A stretch of 39,026 nt of DNA from Deltaproteobacteria bacterium (GTDB lineage: Bacteria > Myxococcota_A > UBA9160 > UBA4427): NCBI GenBank assembly GCA_002709835.1, contig PAQX01000082.1, positions 1 to 39,026 on the forward strand, read 5' to 3'. This document shows, piece after piece, positions 32,607-39,026 of this stretch. A program made the translations under genes and the position numbers. How positions within the stretch are numbered: the first letter of the stretch is position 1; each line of letters opens with the position of its first letter. The notes under the pieces were generated by a model. That model searched no databases and was not told the origin of the DNA. It saw only the letters and a list, made by a program, of their open reading frames with translations.

Positions 32607-33707
32607 CTAGTTGTCCTCGAAGGGAACGATCTGGATCAGCAAGGGCGGCAGCGGCGCCGTCGGGGACGAACCTCCGCCGGTGATCCCCTGGAAGATCTCG
32701 AAGTCGTCCCAGTACTTGAGGCCCGGTCCACCGGACCACGCGCCGACGGAGCCTTCCGTGGGCCGGGAGGCCGACGAATCGACGCAGTCGATCTGTGGCG
32801 CGGCCGGCTCCGCCGAATCGGCGGGCCAGACCTTCGCGACGATGCGGTTCTGGCCGCCTTCCTCGCGGACGTCGAGCTCGAAGCGGATCCACTCACCCGC
32901 GGTGGGGCGGACGCCCGAGTCGCTGCTCGCGCAGACTACGCTGGGCCGGCCGACGAACCGGAAGGTCTCGCCGGAGTTCGTCGCGATGCGGTAATGAACG
33001 CTTTCTGTCGGGAAGCGGCTGTACGTCGTCACGCCGATCTCGGACTCCGGGTGGCTCATCGCCATCCGGCCCCGGACCTCGAAGTTGCTTCGCACGTCGG
33101 CGGTCGCCGTCGACTGGATCGCATTGGCGGTCGAGTCGGTGTGGAGCATGCGGTTGCCGTCGACCTCGATGACGGCGAACAGCGAGTCGTCGACGCCGAG
33201 GCCGTGGTTCGGGGTCGTGTCGACCCAGCCGGCGACATCGGTGCCGGGGGCGCTGTTCTCGAAATCGAAGCGGGCCGCGGCGCCGGTCGTCGGCGGAATC
33301 TCGGTTCCGCCGCCGGGGGCCACTTCGCCCGTCGGCTCGGGCTCCGGTTCCGGCTCGGGGGGCGGCGGCGCGATCGGCCCGGTGCGCAGCTGCGCGCTGG
33401 TCCAGACCGACCGTTCTCCGCCAGGGCCGACGGCGCGAAGCTCGAGCTCCACGTCTCCGTCGCCGACCTCGACCTGCTCGACGTATTCGGTCCCGACGGG
33501 CTGGCCCGGGATGCCGAGGCCGAGGATCTGCGTCGCTGAATCGGCGAGGGAGGTGATTCGGAGCTCGAAGTCGAGGGCATCGCTTTGCGGATGGGTCCAC
33601 CGCAGGGTCTCGGTGCGCGCTTGTGCGAGCGTCGCGAGAACGAGGCTTGTGGCCACGAAGGCGATGATCGCGACGATACGCGTGCGCTGGTTGGCCGGGT
33701 GGACCAT
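32607..33707 (-). CDS. Secreted two-domain beta protein: FN3-like plus laminin-G/DUF1080-like
   Basis: A 366-residue exported protein of unknown function. A signal peptide is clear (RTRIVAIIAFVATSLVLATL, cleavage near AQA-RTE). Residues about 30-125 look like a fibronectin-III type fold (LRWTHPQSDALDFELRI, YVEQVEVGDGDVELELRAVG). A Pro/Glu linker (PPPPEPEPEPEP) leads to a second domain (about 165-345) with a concanavalin/laminin-G-like pattern: FDFENSAPGTDVAGW, IRFELDVREEGGQNRI, and LKYWDDFEIF at its end. It has no PEP-CTERM anchor, ending instead VPFEDN. The domains suggest carbohydrate or surface-polymer binding. It starts after GAGAGG, is divergent from the PPTase gene, has its own terminator, and has a CRP/FNR-like palindrome upstream, so it is probably separately controlled. 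Confidence 0.72.
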   Translation of the reverse strand: MVHPANQRTRIVAIIAFVATSLVLATLAQARTETLRWTHPQSDALDFELRITSLADSATQILGLGIPGQPVGTEYVEQVEVGDGDVELELRAVGPGGERSVWTSAQLRTGPIAPPPPEPEPEPEPTGEVAPGGGTEIPPTTGAAARFDFENSAPGTDVAGWVDTTPNHGLGVDDSLFAVIEVDGNRMLHTDSTANAIQSTATADVRSNFEVRGRMAMSHPESEIGVTTYSRFPTESVHYRIATNSGETFRFVGRPSVVCASSDSGVRPTAGEWIRFELDVREEGGQNRIVAKVWPADSAEPAAPQIDCVDSSASRPTEGSVGAWSGGPGLKYWDDFEIFQGITGGGSSPTAPLPPLLIQIVPFEDN

Positions 33708-34084
33708 GTCGGAATCCTCTCGTGCGCTTGGGCCGCGTGGGCTCTCTGGAAGGACCGGAGAGTTGGGCCCTCACACGTTCAAGAGTTTTGGAAGTCGAGG
33801 GCCTGGAGCGCGTGACTCGGGTCACAGCGGGTGCCGGAAGGTCGCCTTCGGGGGGAACGAGCTGAAATTGCGAGTCGGTCGCGCGCGGACTGCCTGTGCG
33901 GCCACCGCGGCGCCGACTTGCGCCTCCCGGCCGGTCCCCGATCGAAAGCGTAGATTTGAGGTCGCGGCTTCGCGAGCGGTCCGCAAAGGGCCTATCGGCA
34001 CCCGCGGAGGCCAGCCGTAGGTTCGTCTCACCCGAATGGGGCCGGAATAGGGGGTTCCGCCGGTCTCGGATAGACTGCGCCACG
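33708..34084. promoter_or_regulatory. Divergent spacer between secreted-protein gene and PPTase gene
   Basis: 377 bp with no convincing gene. It contains a CRP/FNR-like palindrome (33811-33826), 104 bp upstream of the secreted-protein start, and short lower-GC stretches, for example 33780-33790 (TTCAAGAGTTTTGG) and 33860-33875. Promoters for both divergent genes are expected here; I cannot define -35/-10 boxes with confidence. Confidence 0.45.
33811..33826. promoter_or_regulatory. CRP/FNR-family-like site CGTGA-N6-TCACA
   Basis: CGTGACTCGGGTCACA matches the CRP consensus TGTGA-N6-TCACA in nine of ten arm bases and has the right spacer. The perfect inner palindrome is GTGAC-N4-GTCAC. It lies in the divergent spacer, 104 bp from the secreted-protein start and 259 bp from the PPTase start. 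It was the only such site I noticed. Which regulator would bind is unknown. Confidence 0.5.
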
Positions 34085-34747
34085 ATGGAAACCCTTCTCG
34101 AAGGTCTACTGCCGCCCTCCGTTCAGATCGCGGGCGCCCCGATCTCGGACCACGTGGCTGCGCTGCTTCCGGAGGAGCGCCCCTTCGTCGAGAAGGCCGT
34201 CGCGAAGCGCCAGCGCGAGTTCGCCACCGGCCGCGTTCTGGCGCGGGGGCTCCTCGCGCGCCTCGGTCACCCGGACTTTCCCCTCCTGCGGGCCGAGGAT
34301 CGCCTCCCGGTCTGGCCCGAGGGCATCGTGGGCTCCATCAGTCACGCCAGCCATGCTTGCCTGGCTGCCGTCGCCGAATCCCGAGTCGCCGGAGGGATCG
34401 GCGTCGATCTCGAGCCCGACGAGCCCGTCGATGCGGACATCGAACGGGTCGTGTGCCGCGATGGCGAGCACGCCTGGGTGGCCGCCGAGGGAGAATCCGA
34501 GCGCGGGCGCCGCCGTCGAATCGTATTCAGCGTGAAGGAGGCCGTCTACAAGGCCTTCTACCCGAGGACCCGGACCTTCTGGAGCTTCCAGGACGTTCGC
34601 GTGGAGATCGATCTGGGCGCTGAGCGCTGGCGGGCCTTCCTGCCCGAGAGCGCAGGGGTAGCCGAGGCCGACGGGCGCGTGGCGCTCCGCGACGGCTGGA
34701 TCGTCTCCGCGATCGCGCTGCCGCCTTTCCCGCCGAGGCTCGGCTGA
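34085..34747 (+). CDS. 4'-phosphopantetheinyl transferase (EntD/Sfp type)
   Basis: A 220-residue PPTase that moves phosphopantetheine from CoA to carrier-domain serines. The family signature is complete: GSISHASHACLAAVA, GIGVDLEPDEP with metal ligand Asp108, and FSVKEAVYKAFYP with Lys151, Glu152 and Lys156. The N-terminus (LPEERPFVEKAVAKRQREFATGR) matches the EntD-like subgroup. The start at 34085 gives the usual length. It is the obvious activator for the carriers at Ser1505 of the NRPS, Ser1834 of the PKS and Ser497 of the ligase-carrier-acyltransferase fusion; no other PPTase is in the window. It is followed 90 bp later by gmd on the same strand. Confidence 0.93.
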   Translation: METLLEGLLPPSVQIAGAPISDHVAALLPEERPFVEKAVAKRQREFATGRVLARGLLARLGHPDFPLLRAEDRLPVWPEGIVGSISHASHACLAAVAESRVAGGIGVDLEPDEPVDADIERVVCRDGEHAWVAAEGESERGRRRRIVFSVKEAVYKAFYPRTRTFWSFQDVRVEIDLGAERWRAFLPESAGVAEADGRVALRDGWIVSAIALPPFPPRLG

Positions 34748-34837
34748 GGAGGCTGCTAGCTTTCCGAGTCCGCGATTCGCCGGGGAAGCCCGGCACGACC
34801 CGAGCCCCGACCTCATCGCCAAGGAACGACACACGCC

Positions 34838-35878
34838 ATGGATCGACGCGTCGCCGTCATCACCGGGATCACCGGCCAGGACGGGTCCTATCTCGCCGAA
34901 CTCCTCCTCGAGAAGGGCTACGAGGTGCACGGGATCGCCCGGCGAACCTCGCTCTTCAACCGCTCGCGGATCGAGGGGACTCGCGACGGGGCCCTCGCGA
35001 AAGGTCAGACCTACGCGCTCCATTACGGAGACCTCGGGGACTCGAGCAGCCTGAACCGGATCCTCGCCGAGACCCGGCCGACGGAGGTCTACAACCTCGC
35101 GGCGCAGTCCCATGTCGCCGTCTCCTTCGAACAGCCCGAGTACACGGCCGACGTGGACGGAACCGGTGTGCTGCGCCTGCTCGAAGGCATTCGGATCAAC
35201 CGGCTCGATGCGCGCTTCTACCAGGCCTCGACGAGCGAGCTCTACGGCAAGGTCGTCGAGACGCCCCAGAGCGAGACGACGCCGTTTCATCCGCGCTCGC
35301 CCTACGCCGTCGCGAAGATGTACGGCTACTGGATCGTGAGGAACTATCGCGAGTCGTACGGGATGCACGCGAGCAACGGCATCCTCTTCAATCACGAGTC
35401 GGAGCGCCGCGGAGAGAACTTCGTCACGCGCAAGATCACCCTCGGCCTCGCGCGAGTGAAGCTGGGGCTTCAAGAGCGCCTCTCCCTGGGCAACCTCGAC
35501 GCAAAGCGCGACTGGGGGCACGCCCGTGACTACGTCGAAGCGATGTGGCTGATGCTCCAGCAGGACGAGCCGGACGATTTCGTGGTCGCCACCGGCGAGA
35601 CCCACTCGGTGCGCGAGTTCGTCGTCGCGTCGGCCGCGGCGGCGGGGATGGAGATCGAATGGGAAGGCAGCGGAGCCGACGAGGTCGGTCGCGATCGCGC
35701 TACCGGCGAAGTGATCGTCGACGTGGACCCGCGCTTCTACCGGCCGGCCGAGGTGGACCTCCTCCTCGGGGATCCGACGAAGGCGAAGACGAAGCTCGGG
35801 TGGACGCCGCGCATCAGCTTCGAAGCGCTGGCCGAGCTGATGATGCACGCCGATCTCGAACTCGCGGCGAAGGGCTGA
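34838..35878 (+). CDS. gmd: GDP-mannose 4,6-dehydratase
   Basis: A 346-residue extended short-chain dehydrogenase that converts GDP-mannose to GDP-4-keto-6-deoxymannose, the precursor of GDP-fucose, GDP-rhamnose and perosamine. [20 protein letters not shown] binds NAD(P); [28 protein letters not shown] and the YxxxK in [10 protein letters not shown] (catalytic) are present, as are [19 protein letters not shown] and [16 protein letters not shown], which are highly specific for Gmd. It starts ATGGATCGACGC after AAGGA. The downstream reductase or aminotransferase that would finish the sugar is not in the window. It supplies a deoxyhexose for the glycosyltransferases here, or for lipopolysaccharide; the link is inferred from neighbourhood. 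Confidence 0.96.
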   Translation: MDRRVAVITGITGQDGSYLAELLLEKGYEVHGIARRTSLFNRSRIEGTRDGALAKGQTYALHYGDLGDSSSLNRILAETRPTEVYNLAAQSHVAVSFEQPEYTADVDGTGVLRLLEGIRINRLDARFYQASTSELYGKVVETPQSETTPFHPRSPYAVAKMYGYWIVRNYRESYGMHASNGILFNHESERRGENFVTRKITLGLARVKLGLQERLSLGNLDAKRDWGHARDYVEAMWLMLQQDEPDDFVVATGETHSVREFVVASAAAAGMEIEWEGSGADEVGRDRATGEVIVDVDPRFYRPAEVDLLLGDPTKAKTKLGWTPRISFEALAELMMHADLELAAKG

Positions 35879-35970
35879 TCCCTAGGGCTCGACCCTCCAC
35901 CCTTCGGCCTTCGCAGCGACCGCACGGCCCCGCCGGATGCCCCGCGGTCAAGGGGGAGCTGCTGTCGATC

Positions 35971-35989
35971 CGCGAGGCGCTGCCTCGCG
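35971..35989. terminator. Hairpin between convergent gmd and PLP-enzyme genes
   Basis: Perfect 8-bp stem CGCGAGGC / GCCTCGCG with a GCT loop, in the 134-bp gap between two converging stop codons (35878 and 36013). Location suggests a shared bidirectional terminator, though neither side has a real U-tract (AAGTTCC on the plus side). Confidence 0.5.
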
Positions 35990-36012
35990 AAGTTCCGTCG
36001 CGCTGCGTCGGC

Positions 36013-37274
36013 TCAGCCGTAACGGACGGGCGGGTGGAGTCCGGAAGCGTCGCCCTGGCGTGCCGCAGCGACGGCTTCCCCGAGATCGCGCAGGTAGTCG
36101 CCAGCGACCTCTTCGTGGGAGGGCGAGAGCATCATGTGGATGCCGCTCGGATTCGCGACGACGCCGCTGAACCATCCTCGGTCGTGCATGGACTTCCAGA
36201 CAGCGTAGATGTTCAGGTCGTCGCCTTCTTCGGGGCCGAAGGCGAGCAACGCGAGGCGAGGGTCCCCGTAGACGCGCAGTCCGAATGCCGGGAGGCCGTC
36301 GAAGATCTGCCGTCGCGCGGACAGGATACGCCGCGTGCGTTCCCGGTACCCGTCGACGCCCAGGTAGTGGAGCACGGCCCAGGCCGAAGCGAGCGGGCCG
36401 CCGGGTCGGGTGCCGGCGACGGTGGGCGTGGTCATTGCTCCTGCCGGCCAGTCGTCGGCAGAGAAGCTCTGGTGGACGTGCTGCTCGGGGCTTCGGTGGA
36501 GGACCGTGGAGGCTCCCTTGGCGGCGTAGCCGTACTTGTGGAGGTCCGCAGAAATCGACCGAACGCCTTCGACCCGGAAGTCCCAGGCCGGTAGCTCGAC
36601 GCCTTCGCGCTCGGCGAAGGGGTTCAGGTAGCCGCCGACGCAGGCATCCACGTGGAGCCAGACGTTTCGTTCGAGGGCGAGTTCCCCGAGCGCCGGAATG
36701 GGATCGACGAGGCCGTACGGGAAGCAGGGCGCAGAACCCATGATGAGCAGCGTCCGCTCGTCCATCGCGTCGGCGACGGCGGCCGGATCGGCGAGGTAGT
36801 CCCCGTCGACGTCGACGCGCCGGATCTCGAGGCCCAGATAATGCGCGGCCTTGTCGAAGGCGAGATGCGCCGTGCGAGGCAGGACGAGGTTGGCGCCGAT
36901 AGCGTCGATGCCCCGTGCGGCCGCTTCGTCCCGGCAGGCCTTCACTGCCAGGAGGATGCTCTCGGTGCCGCCGCTCGTGATGTTGCCGGTGCCCTCGACG
37001 GGGCCGTGGAGCAGGTCCATCGCGATTGCGATGACCTCGGTCTCCATCCTCTGCAGGCTCGGAAATGCCGCAGGGCCGAGCGCATTCTCCGATTGGTAGA
37101 GGGCGTAGGCTTCCTTCGCGACCTCGAGAACGTCCTCACCGGGATGAAGACGTAGACGGCGCTCTTCTTGTTCCGCCAATCGACGTCATCGGAGCCCAGC
37201 CCGACCAATCGTTCGCGCAGGGCAGGCCACGCCTCGCCCTGTTCGGGGAGGCGTACCGTCTCGTCGCCGCTCAT
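36013..37274 (-). pseudogene. Frameshifted group II PLP decarboxylase / sphingosine-phosphate-lyase-like gene
   Basis: A PLP fold-type I enzyme of the S1P-lyase/decarboxylase group, about 420 residues if repaired. The N-terminus (MSGDETVRLPEQ at 37274, 5 bp after the MDR stop, then VDWRNKKSAVYV) is in one frame; the rest, from HPGEDVLEVAKEAY on, is in the next. The switch is at about 37140-37150 and needs one missing base. The downstream frame alone has only a TTG start (37179) and its first residues (LAEQEERRLRL) do not resemble the family. Core motifs are intact: FPSLQRMETEV, TSGGTESILL, HVDACVGGYL, and SADLHKYGYAAKGAS with the PLP Lys. The family cleaves phosphorylated sphingoid bases or decarboxylates amino acids. 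It may be a real frameshift or a sequence error. It is co-directional with the MDR dehydrogenase. Confidence 0.78.
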
Positions 37275-37279
37275 GCCGC

Positions 37280-38446
37280 TCAGGGAATGAGGCTCTGGAC
37301 CGCGGCCGGCATGTCCTCGGCGACCCGCACGATCGGGATGCCCGTCTGGATCGCCTGATCCATCTCCACGACGGCTCGCGGCAGATCCTCGAAGGCGTAG
37401 ATCTCGTTGTGGATGGTCGGCTTGAAGACCGAGCCGTAGAGGGAGGTCGCTGCGTCGATCCCGGTCGGCGTCTCGTAGTGCGTGTGATCGAGGGTGATCT
37501 GCTTGGCCGAGGCGCCTGCGGAGTTGTAGGTGCAGTCGCGGGAGAGCTGCCAGCCCGCCGAGACGTTGACGCCCTGGCGCGACGCCGCGGTGATGCCGGC
37601 ATCGAAGCAGGGGCCGCGCATCAGATCACAGACGATGTGCATGCCGATGCCGTTGGTGAGGCGCTTCACTTCCTTGCCGAAGGCCTTGATGTCCGACCGG
37701 TCCGCGAAGCGGTTGTACTGCTTCTGGTCGATGCCGATGACGCCGAACTTCTCCATGGCCTCTCGGCGCTCGGGGGAGCCGGAGCAGAAGTAGGCCTTGT
37801 GTCCGCGGTGGGCAGCGAGCATCAGGAAGAGTTCGGAAACGCCCCCGCCGAAGCCGAGGACGTTGAAGGTGGAGAGCTGCTCGTCCGGGAGCTTCACCCG
37901 CAGGATGCCCTCGGCCCGGCGCCACATGTGGTAGGCGGTCGGGGCGCGCAGGGGCAGGGCGGCGATCTCCCAGAGGTTCAGGCCACAATCGAGGGGCGCG
38001 TGGACGAGCTGCCAGTCGCCGACGACGCATTCCTCGGCATACCAGCCGATCGAGTCGGGCTGGTCGTACGCCCAGATGCGCAGCGGGTAACCGTAGGGGT
38101 CGGGATCGCCATTGCAGTGGGTGATGACGATGTCCCCGACCTTGAACTTGCTGACGTTGCCGCCGACCTCGGTCACCTCGCCGAGCGCCGAGTTGCCGGG
38201 GTAGATCTTGCCACCGCGGAGTTCCGCGATGTTGACCGTGTCCGCCGTGGCCGCGTGGGTCAGGTTGTGCTCGGCCGAGAAGGCGAGGGTCCGGAACTTC
38301 ACGTCGTTCGGGCCGACGTCGGCGAGGTCGAGCGTGTCGAGGGCGATCACGTTCGTGATGTCCATCTGGGACAGGTCGTCGTTCACGCGGGCGCGCTCGT
38401 TGGCGACGGCGTCGGCGGTAATGGCGTAGGCACGGCAGGAAGACAT
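37280..38446 (-). CDS. MDR-superfamily (zinc-type alcohol dehydrogenase-like) oxidoreductase
   Basis: A 388-residue medium-chain dehydrogenase/reductase. The start at 38446 (MSSCRAYAIT) follows GAGGAA; longer frame upstream is Arg/Pro-rich noise. A GroES-like N-terminal part (VGPNDVKFRTLAFS, SALGEVTEVGGNVSKFKVGDIV) leads to the Rossmann nucleotide site VLGFGGGVSELFLMLAAHRG and IHNEIYAFEDLPRAV near the end. The usual catalytic zinc ligands (GHE motif) are not evident, so it may be a zinc-independent reductase. The insert CNGDPDPYGYPLRIWAYD is unusual in length. Next in the operon (5 bp) is the PLP enzyme. Substrate unknown; no clear tie to the EPS or NRPS genes. Confidence 0.82.
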   Translation of the reverse strand: MSSCRAYAITADAVANERARVNDDLSQMDITNVIALDTLDLADVGPNDVKFRTLAFSAEHNLTHAATADTVNIAELRGGKIYPGNSALGEVTEVGGNVSKFKVGDIVITHCNGDPDPYGYPLRIWAYDQPDSIGWYAEECVVGDWQLVHAPLDCGLNLWEIAALPLRAPTAYHMWRRAEGILRVKLPDEQLSTFNVLGFGGGVSELFLMLAAHRGHKAYFCSGSPERREAMEKFGVIGIDQKQYNRFADRSDIKAFGKEVKRLTNGIGMHIVCDLMRGPCFDAGITAASRQGVNVSAGWQLSRDCTYNSAGASAKQITLDHTHYETPTGIDAATSLYGSVFKPTIHNEIYAFEDLPRAVVEMDQAIQTGIPIVRVAEDMPAAVQSLIP

Positions 38447-38776
38447 TGGGGTTCCTCGTGGGTCCGGTTCGAATCGGGATCGGTTGGAGTCGGCCGGGAA
38501 GGCCGCGCGCGGGCCGCCTGAGGGCGTTCCTATGCGAGTGCGGCTCGGCCGGCGCGCGAGAATAGCGGGGGGCGACGGCGGGCGCTGCGTCCCGTACACC
38601 CGCAGCGGTGACGCAAGTTCAGCCGTCGGTTTTCCCAGGTTGGGTCGTTTTCGTCCCTTCCGTCCCCCGGAACCCCTCGAGAGTCGGCTGGAGGCCGTCT
38701 CATCGGTCTCCAACCCGGCCCGATGTTTGCAGATCTCGCCAGGAGGGAACGGGCGATCGGCAGCTTCGGAGGCTGC
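38447..38776. promoter_or_regulatory. Divergent spacer between MDR gene and exported-protein gene
   Basis: 330 bp between divergent starts. It contains the ribosome sites of both genes and a modest inverted repeat (CGCTGC near 38581, GCAGCG near 38602). No promoter boxes or RNA-like structure can be supported; nothing else is evident. Confidence 0.35.
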
Positions 38777-39026
38777 ATGAGGCGCAAGGGACGAAAGATC
38801 GGTCGCGCGGCACAGCTTCGTCGCTCGGCCTCGCTCCGCGACAGCGAGGTCGCAGCTGTCCGCCGAGCAAGGCGCCTCGACTGCGCGCTCGTCCTCATCG
38901 GTCTCGGCGCAGCGGCGGTCGCGAGCGAGGCCTCCTCGACCCCCCTCGATCTCGGGGATCCGAGCGCCCGCTGGATCGAGGTCCGCTTCGAGGTCTCGCC
39001 GGCGGATGAACCCGGGAGCCTCGATC
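38777..39026 (+). CDS. Start of a probable exported protein (partial)
   Basis: ATG at 38777 with GGAGG five bases upstream opens a frame that stays open to the window end (83 codons). The first ~30 residues are strongly basic (MRRKGRKIGRAAQLRRSASL), followed by ALVLIGLGAAAVASEASS at about 39-56, which looks like a signal peptide hydrophobic core with cleavage after VAS or ASS, and then LDLGDPSARWIEVRFEVSPA, which reads as real protein. The long basic N-region is odd for a signal peptide and the true start might be downstream. Function cannot be judged from the fragment. Confidence 0.55.
   Translation, partial: MRRKGRKIGRAAQLRRSASLRDSEVAAVRRARRLDCALVLIGLGAAAVASEASSTPLDLGDPSARWIEVRFEVSPADEPGSLD

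Noticed and set aside
1..39026. tRNA, rRNA, CRISPR arrays, insertion sequences or integrase genes.
   Set aside because: None was recognisable on either strand; no repeat-spacer pattern, transposase motif or terminal repeat pair was seen.

Overview
This is a high-GC (roughly two-thirds G+C by eye), gene-dense window from a Gram-negative, deltaproteobacterium- or myxobacterium-like genome. The assignment rests on the lifestyle genes (exosortase/EpsI-type exopolysaccharide machinery, a Tat-exported Fe-S aldo/keto reductase, a hybrid NRPS-PKS) and on base composition, not on a taxonomic marker. There is no rRNA, tRNA, CRISPR array or insertion sequence.

Layout. (a) 1-5599, plus strand: end of an upstream gene, a family 2 glycosyltransferase, an asparagine-synthase-type amidotransferase and a fused acyl-ligase/acyl-carrier/membrane-acyltransferase protein, translationally coupled by overlapping stops and starts. 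(b) 5674-6739: a decayed OafA-type O-acyltransferase with a nonsense codon and an internal deletion. (c) 6761-14958, minus strand: GT2, PssD/Alg14-like and PssE/Alg13-like glycosyltransferase halves, a 2OG-Fe(II) oxygenase, a Wzy/O-antigen-ligase-like membrane protein, a TauD/SyrP-like dioxygenase, an MBOAT O-acyltransferase and an SGNH hydrolase that contains an 11-G tract. (d) 14959-15544: a large divergent control region. (e) 15545-26880, plus strand: a two-protein NRPS-PKS assembly line. The first protein is formyltransferase - half condensation domain - adenylation domain interrupted by a luciferase-like monooxygenase - carrier. The second is KS-AT-KR-DH-ACP-TE. (f) 27089-31158, plus strand: BY-type tyrosine kinase, Wzz/GumC chain-length protein, a degenerate exosortase-like membrane protein and EpsI. 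(g) 31189-33707, minus strand: a Tat/Fe-S aldo/keto reductase and a secreted two-domain protein. (h) 34085-35878, plus strand: phosphopantetheinyl transferase and GDP-mannose 4,6-dehydratase. (i) 36013-38446, minus strand: an MDR dehydrogenase and a frameshifted group II PLP decarboxylase/sphingosine-phosphate-lyase-like gene. (j) From 38777: start of a probable exported protein.

How it fits together. Regions a, c, f and Gmd look like one Wzy-type exopolysaccharide locus: sugar-nucleotide supply, glycosyltransferases, polymerase, chain-length control, kinase and several acyl/O-acetyl decorating enzymes. The NRPS-PKS lies between the polymerase/glycosyltransferase half and the export/kinase half. 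The PPTase a few kb downstream can activate its carriers and also the carrier in the ligase-ACP-acyltransferase fusion. A reasonable but unproven model is that the assembly line makes a small formylated amino-acid/ketide acyl group (adenylation code close to the glycine code, one extension module) that may decorate the polysaccharide or be released alone. The most unusual features are this arrangement, the exosortase-like protein lacking the Cys and Arg active-site motifs, and the single-chain activation-to-transfer acylation enzyme.
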